Source of the DNA: Acinetobacter baylyi DSM 14961 = CIP 107474
GTDB taxonomy: Bacteria > Pseudomonadota > Gammaproteobacteria > Pseudomonadales > Moraxellaceae
NCBI RefSeq assembly: GCF_000368685.1
Contig: NZ_KB849627.1
Coordinates: 334,963-398,962, forward strand
Direction: 5' to 3'
Length of the DNA: 64,000 nucleotides
Under the pieces are notes generated by a model, which was given only the letters and a program-made list of their open reading frames with translations, was not told the origin of the DNA and ran no database searches. Of this stretch, positions 9,925 to 17,357 are shown in pieces. The position numbers and the translations under genes are program-made. Position 1 is the first letter of the stretch, and each line of letters begins with the position of its first letter.

Positions 9925-10509
9925 TTATTGTGCTGACCATTGTTTTACAAAATTATGTAGATCAATTTCTGTACGGGGTGCAATTGCTTTGGCAGCCGTA
10001 CCAACATAAATAATTCCAGAAATAATATCCCTTTCATTGAGACCGAAGTGCTGCTTAAACCATGAAGATTCAATGACTGCACCTGAGCGCCACATGGTCG
10101 CAAAACCCTGAGCCTGTAAAGACAATAAAAAATTCTGTATCGCTGCACCAGTACTTAAAATCTGCTCAAAAAATGGAACTTTAGGATGATCTTGTAACTG
10201 AGTTGCCGCAACCACTAAAAGTGGAGCACGAAATGGATGATGCTTGACTCGATCAAGCTGTACAGGATCTGTTTCTCCCAAATCTTTCAATGCCCCAGTC
10301 AACACTTCTCCAAACGCAGCGCGTTGATCGGCGCCTATTACAAAGAAACGAGTCGGTTTTAAACGATGATGATCGGGCGCGGTCAATGCAGCAGAAAAAG
10401 CCTGATCTAGTTGTTGTATAGAAGGTGCTGGCTCAATGAGCTGCCCTATCGATTGACGTTGATAAATCACTTGATGGACAAGACTTGCATCTAATTCTGG
10501 CATTGGCAT
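9925..10509 (-). CDS. Nitroreductase family protein (YdjA-like)
   Basis: FMN-dependent NAD(P)H oxidoreductase fold, 194 residues. YQRQSIGQLIEPAPS is the FMN-binding N-terminal motif (normally RRS), LTAPDHHRLKPTRFFVI follows the YdjA pattern, and GFATMWRSGAV is the second FMN segment. The short length is typical of YdjA-type nitroreductases, whose physiological substrate is not established. It lies 30 bases upstream of the gpsA start on the same strand and may share its transcript. Confidence 0.9.
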   Translation of the reverse strand: MPMPELDASLVHQVIYQRQSIGQLIEPAPSIQQLDQAFSAALTAPDHHRLKPTRFFVIGADQRAAFGEVLTGALKDLGETDPVQLDRVKHHPFRAPLLVVAATQLQDHPKVPFFEQILSTGAAIQNFLLSLQAQGFATMWRSGAVIESSWFKQHFGLNERDIISGIIYVGTAAKAIAPRTEIDLHNFVKQWSAQ

Positions 10510-10713
10510 TATTAATCTAAATCAAAAACTCACTCAAGTTAGATTAGCATATTCCTGTTTATTTCCAACACATCCAATTACAGGTTTTCATAAGTTTTAA
10601 AATGACACTGACTTACAGATGCATAACCCCATCAAAATCTATACAACTTAGCCTATCTGCACCTGAGTAACTATGATCAAATAAAAATCTATCTTAAAAC
10701 AAACAGGTGGATA

Positions 10714-11085
10714 ATGAACTATAAATTATCAGCAAGTGTAATGGGTATAATGATGTTGACTTTGGCTGGATGTGCCTCAAACCCTACTTCGACTAATGCA
10801 ATCCAGCTCGAAAATAATCAATTTGAGGTCACTGGCTTAGGTAAAACTAATGTAATTTCAAAAAATAATGCAATTACTGCTGCTAATAAAACCTGTGGTC
10901 GCAATACACCTGTCGTAACTAATGAAAAGACAGACTACAACGGTGTATTAAAAGGTGTGGTAGATGAACAAACAGGAAGAATGGTCGAAGCTGCTGCGGG
11001 GGTGATTGGCACATTTACAGGTAAGAATGCATCTTTAGCGAAAGATGATGACTACCACACGACTCTCACCTTCTACTGCAAGTAA
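10714..11085 (+). CDS. Small putative lipoprotein
   Basis: 123 residues with a type II signal peptide: MNYKLSASVMGIMMLTLAGCASNP ends in the lipobox LAGC, so Cys20 would be lipidated. The mature part has one internal Cys (CGRN) and a C-terminal YCK, which could form a disulfide in the periplasm. A Gly/Ala-rich segment (EAAAGVIGTFTG) is mid-protein. I do not recognise the family. An AGGTGG ribosome site lies seven bases upstream. It converges on the helicase gene across a shared terminator. Confidence 0.8.
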   Translation: MNYKLSASVMGIMMLTLAGCASNPTSTNAIQLENNQFEVTGLGKTNVISKNNAITAANKTCGRNTPVVTNEKTDYNGVLKGVVDEQTGRMVEAAAGVIGTFTGKNASLAKDDDYHTTLTFYCK

Positions 11086-11106
11086 ATTGACTAATTACCC
11101 AGATAC

Positions 11107-11135
11107 AAAAAAGATCCCTAAAATGGGATCTTTTT
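11107..11135. terminator. Bidirectional terminator
   Basis: The stem GATCCC/GGGATC around a TAAAAT loop is flanked by an A run on the left and a T run on the right, so it can end both the lipoprotein (+) and the helicase (-) transcripts. Confidence 0.88.
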
Positions 11136-11150
11136 CATAATTAACGAAGA

Positions 11151-12302
11151 TTAACAGTAACCTTCCAAACGCGTTAAAGGAAGTTTTTTCCCAATCGCTT
11201 TTTCAATTTCAGGCAAGTAAAACGCATCATCTTCAGACAAAAAGCTAATACTAACGCCTTGTGTACCTGCACGCCCAGTACGACCAATCCGATGCACATA
11301 ATCATCTGACTGTTCTGGCAAAGTAAAATTCACAACATGCGAAACGCCGTCTACATGAATGCCACGACCAGCAACATCGGTCGCGATCATGATGTTGTTT
11401 TTACCCTGCTTAAACTGCTCAAGCATTTTAAGTCGTTTATCTTGTGCAATTTCACCAGATAACATTCCTACTTTATAACCATCTTTTTTCAAATGATCAT
11501 AAAGACGACGAACCTGATCGCGACGATTCGCAAAAATCATCACCTTATCAATCGGTTCATCTCTAAGAATGTCTTGTAAAAGACGATATTTGTCTTGTTT
11601 TGCAACCATGTACACACGCTGCTCAACGTCATTGTTGGTTTTTTGCTCTGGTTCGATTTCAACCGTTACTGGCTCAAACAACCATTGTCTTGCCAAGTTA
11701 AGCACATCATAACTAAATGTAGCAGAAAACATGAGCGTCTGACGTTGTTCTTTGCGCGGTGAAAACCGAACAATTCGTTTTACTGAGGGAATAAATCCCA
11801 TATCGAGCAAACGGTCTGCTTCGTCAATGACCAGAAACTCAATTTGATCTAACCAGACTTCTTTCTGCTCAACAAAATCAATCAGACGTCCAGGTGTTGC
11901 AACCAAAATGTCGATAAACTTTTCATTCAGCGGTTTTTTCTGTTTATCAAAATCTACTCCACCCACAAGTGTTAACACATTAAGATCTGTAAATCGAGTT
12001 AACTCTCGTGCATCACTCTCAATTTGTAGAGCCAACTCTCTTGTAGGTGCTAAAATCAGCGCACGCACTTCACCACGATAGCGTTGTTCTTGAATAGGAT
12101 TATTGAGTAAATCATTGATTACGCTAATGAGGAAGGCTGCTGTTTTACCTGTTCCGGTTTGTGCTCGCCCAATCGCGTCATGTCCTGCGAGTGTATATTT
12201 TAAAACCTTTTGCTGAATTGGGGTCATTTGTGTAAACCCTAATGCATCAATCGCTTGTTTAAGTTGCGGATGTAAATTCAAGGTTCCAAAACCAGATGCC
12301 AT
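11151..12302 (-). CDS. rhlB: DEAD-box ATP-dependent RNA helicase, RhlB-like
   Basis: 383 residues with the complete DEAD-box core: Q motif (GFTQMTPIQQ), Walker A AQTGTGKT, PTRELA, TPGR, DEAD, SAT, and the C-terminal RecA domain with HRIGRTGRAG. It ends soon after the core (LEGYC) without the basic tail seen in E. coli RhlB or RhlE. The opening FGTLNLHPQLKQAIDALGF and overall spacing favour RhlB, but core motifs alone do not separate RhlB from RhlE. RhlB works with RNase E in RNA decay. The next gene upstream is a cold-shock protein, itself an RNA chaperone. Confidence 0.9.
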   Translation of the reverse strand: MASGFGTLNLHPQLKQAIDALGFTQMTPIQQKVLKYTLAGHDAIGRAQTGTGKTAAFLISVINDLLNNPIQEQRYRGEVRALILAPTRELALQIESDARELTRFTDLNVLTLVGGVDFDKQKKPLNEKFIDILVATPGRLIDFVEQKEVWLDQIEFLVIDEADRLLDMGFIPSVKRIVRFSPRKEQRQTLMFSATFSYDVLNLARQWLFEPVTVEIEPEQKTNNDVEQRVYMVAKQDKYRLLQDILRDEPIDKVMIFANRRDQVRRLYDHLKKDGYKVGMLSGEIAQDKRLKMLEQFKQGKNNIMIATDVAGRGIHVDGVSHVVNFTLPEQSDDYVHRIGRTGRAGTQGVSISFLSEDDAFYLPEIEKAIGKKLPLTRLEGYC

Positions 12303-12352
12303 AAACTGTTGCTCTAACGTTAACCACTCAGATGTGGACTATAGTATAAAAC

Positions 12353-12385
12353 AAAAACGCTCCAATTTAAAAAATTGGAGCGTTT
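12353..12385 (-). terminator. Rho-independent terminator of the cold-shock gene
   Basis: A 13-bp perfect stem (AAACGCTCCAATT / AATTGGAGCGTTT) around TAAAA is followed on the minus strand by a U run. It ends the csp transcript 18 bases past its stop codon. Confidence 0.92.
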
Positions 12386-12403
12386 CTCAATCTAAAAGAT
12401 TGA

Positions 12404-12616
12404 TTAGTCTAAAGGCTGAACGTTTTCAGCCTGAAAACCTTTTTGACCTTGAACAACACTGAATTCAACGCGTTGACCGTCACGAAGTGAACGGTGACCG
12501 TCACCCATGATTGCACGGAAATGAACAAATACGTCATCACCACCGTTACGTTGAATAAAGCCAAAGCCCTTGGTATCGTTAAACCACTTTACTACACCTT
12601 GTTCACGAGCTGTCAT
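12404..12616 (-). CDS. Cold-shock domain protein
   Basis: A 70-residue single cold-shock domain. RNP1 is KGFGFIQR and RNP2 is VFVHFRAI; the opening [12 protein letters not shown] is canonical. It binds single-stranded nucleic acid as an RNA chaperone or transcription antiterminator. Which Csp paralogue this is, and whether it is cold-induced, cannot be told from the sequence. The leader region upstream is long and AT-rich, as in cold-regulated csp genes, and a strong terminator follows. Confidence 0.96.
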   Translation of the reverse strand: MTAREQGVVKWFNDTKGFGFIQRNGGDDVFVHFRAIMGDGHRSLRDGQRVEFSVVQGQKGFQAENVQPLD

Positions 12617-12987
12617 AAGTCAATCCTCAGAAGTTAAATTAAAGGACCTTCCGGTGTTGCAAACAGCATAGCAAACAAGATTCGAAATTCTTTGTTATTT
12701 CAAAGCTTGTAATCATTCTGTAAAACTATCAACAATTTCCCGGTTACATCCATTTGTTATAGGGTTAATAACAATTATTTTTGATAACGCAATAAATCCT
12801 AAAACCATTCGAGATTAACATGGGTTGATGACAATTAATAGAATTATTTTTGCTAATTTACTTGGTTTTTCGACTATTTTTTGCTGTTTAGTTTGACTTA
12901 AAAATCTTTCTTAGCGAGTTTATGTTTTGCGTTTAATTTTTTTTTGGTAGGATATCTTTTTTATATGCAACGTAGTCCTTGAATTGA
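12617..12987. other. 371-bp intergenic region between csp (-) and tusA (+)
   Basis: Divergent promoter region, strongly AT-rich. The 150-200 bases next to csp are the likely long 5' leader. Close to tusA is a T9 run at 12938-12946 followed by TAGGATATCT, a possible -10 region. No ORF, tRNA or clear palindrome was seen. Confidence 0.5.
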
Positions 12988-13236
12988 ATGAATGAGCAAC
13001 CTTACTCAACTTCAACAGATGTCGTTGAAATCGACGCAATGGGTCAACCCTGCCCTATGCCGCTTCTTATGTTGAAACGTCAACTAAAAAAATCAACCAG
13101 TGCTCAGATGTTTTGTCTTAAGTCATCAGATCCGCATAGCGAGATTGATGTCACACGCTATTGTCAAATTCACGATTTAAAGTGTACATTCAGCAAATTA
13201 TCTGAACATGAATTTCATTATTTGATTGAATCTTAA
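12988..13236 (+). CDS. tusA: TusA-family sulfur carrier protein
   Basis: An 82-residue SirA/TusA-fold protein. The key motif is GQPCPMPLLMLK: the first Cys of CPxP is the persulfide-carrying residue. The family relays sulfur for tRNA thiolation and other pathways. The N-terminal 12 residues (NEQPYSTSTDVV) precede the fold and are poorly constrained, and no strong ribosome-binding site is visible at the ATG at 12988, so the start may be slightly off. It is followed by rpoH after 131 bases. Confidence 0.85.
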   Translation: MNEQPYSTSTDVVEIDAMGQPCPMPLLMLKRQLKKSTSAQMFCLKSSDPHSEIDVTRYCQIHDLKCTFSKLSEHEFHYLIES

Positions 13237-13367
13237 TTATTTATTGCTAAAATTAAAGATTGGATCGCTTATAAAACTTTACATTTCTCTACCCAATTTT
13301 TCTTAATTATGAAGATGCTTCACATTAAGATGTTTATATTGGTTATACCATCCTACAAGGAGAACTC

Positions 13368-14237
13368 ATGAGTGACAGCAGCAATCAGTTGATGCCCCTG
13401 TCCTTATCTGCGCCCGGTGTAAATCTTGGTGCCTATATCAGCACCGTTAATCAAATTCCGATTTTAACGGCTGAGCAAGAGAAAGAGCTTGCTGAGCGTT
13501 ATTATTATGATCAGGATCTTGATGCAGCCAAAATGCTGGTCATGTCTCATCTTCGATTTGTAGTGCACATTGCGCGTAGTTATGCAGGTTATGGTTTACC
13601 TCAAGGCGACCTGATTCAGGAAGGCAATCTCGGCTTGATGAAAGCCGTAAAACGTTTCGATCCAAATATGGGCGTGCGTCTGGTTTCCTTCGCAGTTCAC
13701 TGGATTAAGGCTGAAATTCACGAATACGTGATTCGCAACTGGCGTATTGTCAAAATTGCGACCACCAAAGCTCAACGTAAATTGTTTTTCAATTTGCGTA
13801 GTCTAAAGAAATCAAGTAAAAAGCTGACTTTAGAAGAAGCACAATCGATTGCAAATGATTTAAACGTAACCCCTGAACAAGTTCTGGAAATGGAAGGCCG
13901 CTTAACCGCTTATGATGCAGCCTTTGAAACGCAAGGTGATGACGACGATGACTCATCAACACATGTTGCACCAGCATTGTATCTTGAAGATAATCGTTAT
14001 GATCCAGCGCGTTTGGCTGAAAATGACGATTATGAAGAGCAAAGTTCAACAGCTCTGCATGAGGCTATGAATCAACTTGATGATCGTTCGAGAAATATTT
14101 TACAGCGTCGCTGGCTAGATGATGACAAATCAACATTACATGAGCTCGCTGCGGAATATAACGTTTCTGCCGAACGTATTCGACAGCTTGAAAAAAATGC
14201 CATGGAAAAAATCAAAGTTGCGATGTCCGCAGGCTAA
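13368..14237 (+). CDS. rpoH: RNA polymerase heat-shock sigma factor, sigma-32
   Basis: 289 residues with sigma-70 family regions in order: region 1.2 (INQIPILTAEQEKELAERYYYD), region 2 (HLRFVVHIARSYAGYGLPQGDLIQEGNLGLMKAVKRFDP, VSFAVHWIKAEIHEYVIRNWRIVKIATTKAQRKLFFNLRS, the last being the RpoH box-like stretch) and region 4.2 (LHELAAEYNVSAERIRQLE). An AAGGAG site lies seven bases before the ATG. In E. coli rpoH mRNA is a thermosensor; this leader was not folded. A sigma-32-type promoter precedes clpB in this same window. Confidence 0.97.
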   Translation: MSDSSNQLMPLSLSAPGVNLGAYISTVNQIPILTAEQEKELAERYYYDQDLDAAKMLVMSHLRFVVHIARSYAGYGLPQGDLIQEGNLGLMKAVKRFDPNMGVRLVSFAVHWIKAEIHEYVIRNWRIVKIATTKAQRKLFFNLRSLKKSSKKLTLEEAQSIANDLNVTPEQVLEMEGRLTAYDAAFETQGDDDDDSSTHVAPALYLEDNRYDPARLAENDDYEEQSSTALHEAMNQLDDRSRNILQRRWLDDDKSTLHELAAEYNVSAERIRQLEKNAMEKIKVAMSAG

Positions 14238-14266
14238 ATTATTTCGTTTAAGTCATATAGAAACTT

Positions 14267-14290
14267 AAGGGCATCATGCCCTTTTGTTTT
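14267..14290 (+). terminator. Terminator of rpoH
   Basis: The stem AAGGGCA/TGCCCTT with a three-base loop is followed by TTTGTTTTG, 30 bases after the rpoH stop. Confidence 0.8.
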
Positions 14291-14359
14291 GTTTAACTAT
14301 TTTTAGCCAACCTGATTTGTGCTAATGTTCTAGCGTCTTTTTTAACGATCATTGCGCTT

Positions 14360-14725
14360 ATGTGGATCGCAGTTTCAGCCGTTAATCTGGCCCTGGCCGT
14401 TATATTGGGTGCATTTGGTGCTCATGGTTTAAAAGCATATGCTTCGCCTGCAAAACTGGCCTGGTGGCAAACAGCTACAGATTATTTTTTCTATCATGCA
14501 TTAGGATTACTCGTTCTTGGAGTAATTTCTAAAACCTATACTGTACTTCCAATCAAAAGCTCTTTTATCCTCATTCAAATTGGAATTCTGTTTTTCTGTG
14601 GTTCTTTATATTTGATGGCGCTGGGTTTGCCTCGTGGATTTGGTGCAATTACACCGATTGGTGGTGCATTCATGATTCTAGGATGGATCGTCTTGGCTTG
14701 GAACGCGGTAAAATACGCAAAATAA
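14360..14725 (+). CDS. DUF423 membrane protein (YgdD-like)
   Basis: 121 residues forming about four transmembrane helices, opening with the DUF423 signature (AVILGAFGAHGLKAY). Function is not established for the family. It starts in a short gap after the rpoH terminator and is followed 12 bases later by thiS, so it probably shares a transcript with the thiazole genes. Confidence 0.9.
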   Translation: MWIAVSAVNLALAVILGAFGAHGLKAYASPAKLAWWQTATDYFFYHALGLLVLGVISKTYTVLPIKSSFILIQIGILFFCGSLYLMALGLPRGFGAITPIGGAFMILGWIVLAWNAVKYAK

Positions 14726-14737
14726 TCAGGAACAGGA

Positions 14738-14935
14738 ATGCAGATTTATTTGAACGGCGAGCTGATCGAAACAGCTTGTCAAAATCTTTTGGAACTTACT
14801 CAAAACCTTACACTTGAGGGAAAACGTTTTGCGGTAGAGCAAAATGAACAAATTATTCCCAAAAGTCGGTTAGCACTCACCCCTATTTCCGATCAAGATC
14901 GTATCGAAATTATTCATGCTGTCGGTGGCGGCTAA
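14738..14935 (+). CDS. thiS: Sulfur carrier protein ThiS
   Basis: 65-residue ubiquitin-fold sulfur carrier for thiazole synthesis. It ends HAVGGG; the C-terminal Gly is adenylated and converted to thiocarboxylate, which donates sulfur to ThiG. ThiF, the activating enzyme, is not in the window. Its stop lies 13 bases before the thiG start. Confidence 0.95.
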   Translation: MQIYLNGELIETACQNLLELTQNLTLEGKRFAVEQNEQIIPKSRLALTPISDQDRIEIIHAVGGG

Positions 14936-14948
14936 AACGGAGTTTTTC

Positions 14949-15734
14949 ATGCAAGATTCACCTTTAATTATCGGTTCACGTCAGTTTCAATCTCGCCTTT
15001 TAGTCGGTACAGGCAAATATAAAGACCTTAATGAAACTGATCTTGCAATTCAGGCGAGTGGTGCTGAAATCGTGACTGTCGCCATACGTCGCGTCAATAT
15101 TGGACAACATGCAGATCAACCTAATCTTCTTTCTGTAATTCCACCAGAAAAATATACGATTTTGCCAAATACTGCAGGTTGTTTTGATGCAGATAGTGCA
15201 ATCCGAACTTGTATGCTGGCACGTGAACTACTCGATGGCCATAATTTAGTCAAGCTTGAAGTATTGGGTGATCAAGACACGCTTTATCCGAATATCACGG
15301 AAACATTAAAAGCAGCACGTACACTGATTGATGATGGTTTTGAGATCATGGTATATACATCAGATGACCCAATTGTTGCCAAAGAGCTCGAAAGTATGGG
15401 ATGTGTTGCCATCATGCCTTTGGGCAGTCTGATTGGTTCTGGTTTAGGTATTTTAAATCCACATACCATTTCGATTATTAAGGAAAATGCCAAAGTTCCC
15501 GTGTTAGTTGATGCAGGCGTAGGAACTGCTAGCGATGCTGCAATCGCAATGGAACTCGGCTGCGATGGCGTGCTGATGAATACAGCAATTGCAGCAGCTC
15601 AACATCCAGTTTTGATGGCATCTGCCATGAAAAAAGCGATTGAAGCAGGCCGAGAAGCCTTTTTAGCGGGTCGTATGCCACGCAAACGAATGGCGAATGC
15701 CAGCTCTCCAGAAACAGGCTATTTCTTTAAATAA
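14949..15734 (+). CDS. thiG: Thiazole synthase
   Basis: Builds the thiazole phosphate of thiamine from DXP, dehydroglycine and ThiS thiocarboxylate. The TIM barrel shows [12 protein letters not shown], the Schiff-base Lys region [19 protein letters not shown] and [15 protein letters not shown] use the ATG at 14949 (MQDSPLII, 261 residues), which has GGAG seven bases upstream; an upstream in-frame start at 14916 would overlap thiS and lacks this. A UUCG-capped terminator follows. Confidence 0.97.
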   Translation: MQDSPLIIGSRQFQSRLLVGTGKYKDLNETDLAIQASGAEIVTVAIRRVNIGQHADQPNLLSVIPPEKYTILPNTAGCFDADSAIRTCMLARELLDGHNLVKLEVLGDQDTLYPNITETLKAARTLIDDGFEIMVYTSDDPIVAKELESMGCVAIMPLGSLIGSGLGILNPHTISIIKENAKVPVLVDAGVGTASDAAIAMELGCDGVLMNTAIAAAQHPVLMASAMKKAIEAGREAFLAGRMPRKRMANASSPETGYFFK

Positions 15735-15763
15735 CGCATACTATTATTATATTGAAAAGTTTC

Positions 15764-15787
15764 AAAGGATTCTTCGGAATCCTTTTT
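15764..15787 (+). terminator. Terminator of thiS-thiG
   Basis: A nine-bp stem (AAAGGATTC / GAATCCTTT) is capped by a stable TTCG tetraloop and followed by T residues. Confidence 0.9.
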
Positions 15788-15813
15788 CATAAAAACAATG
15801 AGAGCAAGCGCAA

Positions 15814-16503
15814 ATGCGAAAAATAATGATTGGTCTTTTAGGTGTAAGTTTTACAACAGTTGCTTTTGCTAATTCTGATCAAAAAAACTATCAACAATTT
15901 GTACCTAAAAACTGGAAAATCATCGAAACAGCTCACGGTGATTTAAATCATGATGGCATGCAAGATCTCGTCTTGGTGATTGAGGAAAATAATCGCAAAA
16001 ATGTAATTACCAATGATGGACTTGGAAACCCTAAACTCAATACCAATCCCAGAGCTTTGTTGGTGTTATTCAAAACAGCTCAGGGTTATCAATTGATCAG
16101 CAAAAACGAAAAACTTCCTAGTGAAAATGATGCAGACTCGCGTTGTCTTGCCGACCCACTCGAAGATGGTGCTGTGACGATTGCAAAAGGTATTTTAAAA
16201 ATCAATCTACATTATTGGCTCAGTTGCGGCTCGTGGTATGTGACCAACAATACGTTTAGCTTTCGCTACCAAAATCAAAGTTTCAAATTAATTGGTTTTG
16301 ATCAAATGAGTTTTCATCGGGCTTCTGGTGAGAAAAGTTCATTGAGCATTAATTTTTCAACTGGAAAAGTGAAAGAAATCACAGGTAAAAATGAGTTTGA
16401 GGAGAGTACTCAACCTGCAAAAACTGAATGGAAAAATCTAAAAAAACAATATGATTTAAAATTGCAATCTATCAATTTTAAAGAACCACCAGAATTTGAA
16501 TAG
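15814..16503 (+). CDS. Exported hypothetical protein
   Basis: 229 residues. The N-terminal signal peptide MRKIMIGLLGVSFTTVAFA/NS has a classic Sec AxA cleavage site, so the protein is periplasmic or secreted. Near 38-55 the segment HGDLNHDGMQDLVLVIE is a DxNxDG-type calcium loop, as in FG-GAP/VCBS or dockerin-like repeats. Two Cys (SRCLADP and LSCGSWY) could form a disulfide. No wider family is recognised. It sits alone between the thiG terminator and a converging GST gene. Confidence 0.8.
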   Translation: MRKIMIGLLGVSFTTVAFANSDQKNYQQFVPKNWKIIETAHGDLNHDGMQDLVLVIEENNRKNVITNDGLGNPKLNTNPRALLVLFKTAQGYQLISKNEKLPSENDADSRCLADPLEDGAVTIAKGILKINLHYWLSCGSWYVTNNTFSFRYQNQSFKLIGFDQMSFHRASGEKSSLSINFSTGKVKEITGKNEFEESTQPAKTEWKNLKKQYDLKLQSINFKEPPEFE

Positions 16504-16534
16504 AAAAATACCTCAATTACTTGAGGCATTTTTT
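16503..16534. terminator. Bidirectional terminator
   Basis: The stem CCTCAA/TTGAGG around TTAC has an A run to the left and a T6 run to the right. It lies between the exported protein (+) and the GST (-). Confidence 0.75.
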
Positions 16535-16544
16535 CTGCGTGAAG

Positions 16545-17156
16545 TTATGCAATCAAGCCTTCATCGCGCATTGCAATTTGGACAGATTGACGTGCTGCAA
16601 CCTTATCACGGATCGCATTGATATTTTGATAAGGACTCAAATCATGCCCAATACTTTTTGACCAATTGGTAAGCACAAACAGATAAGCATCTGCTGGACC
16701 AAAATTATCGTCTACAAGATATTCATTTTCAGACTCACCAATCGCCCGATTGATATAGTTCAGCAAGCGGTCTACTTCTTTATAGGCTTTTTCTTTTGCT
16801 TCACCTTCTAACGGCGCACCAAAGAAAACAGCATAAGCATCATGCAACTCAGAATTAAGATATCCCAACCATTCTAAAACTTTGGCACGCCCCATGCCCG
16901 ATGGTGGAATCAAATCCTGTTTTGGATCATGCTGTGCCAGAAAAGGCAGAATCGCAACATTTTCAGTGAGGATCAACCCTGGATTAATTTCAAGTGCTGG
17001 TACATAGCCTTTCGGATTGACTTCATAGTAATCTGCGCCTTTTTCTGTTTTATGTGTTTTAAGATCAACTTTTTCTAGATCAAAATCGACATTAATTTCA
17101 TTGAGAATGATATGTGCTGCCAATGAACATGCGCCTGGTGAGTAATACAACTTCAT
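16545..17156 (-). CDS. Glutathione S-transferase, beta-class-like
   Basis: 203 residues. The thioredoxin-like N-domain opens MKLYYSPGACSLAAHI; the Cys in PGACS is the conserved Cys10 of bacterial beta-class GSTs. PKGYVPALEI and TENVAIL provide the cis-Pro and glutathione gamma-Glu contacts. The helical C-domain carries FGPADAYLFV, the N-capping box. The substrate is unknown. It is a single gene. Confidence 0.93.
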   Translation of the reverse strand: MKLYYSPGACSLAAHIILNEINVDFDLEKVDLKTHKTEKGADYYEVNPKGYVPALEINPGLILTENVAILPFLAQHDPKQDLIPPSGMGRAKVLEWLGYLNSELHDAYAVFFGAPLEGEAKEKAYKEVDRLLNYINRAIGESENEYLVDDNFGPADAYLFVLTNWSKSIGHDLSPYQNINAIRDKVAARQSVQIAMRDEGLIA

Positions 17157-17357
17157 ATTGGATCCTTGTTATCAAACTATTTTATGTTCTAAAACGCTTC
17201 TAGGTAACATGCAAGGATTATATAAACTTCCTTACAAAAGTAAAGCCAAGATAATCTTTATCACTCTACTATTAATAAAAAAGAATTTCCCTTGCAAGTG
17301 ATATTCCTGTGTATTTGTTCAAAATATGAATGAACACACTCAAAATTTGTTAAAAAC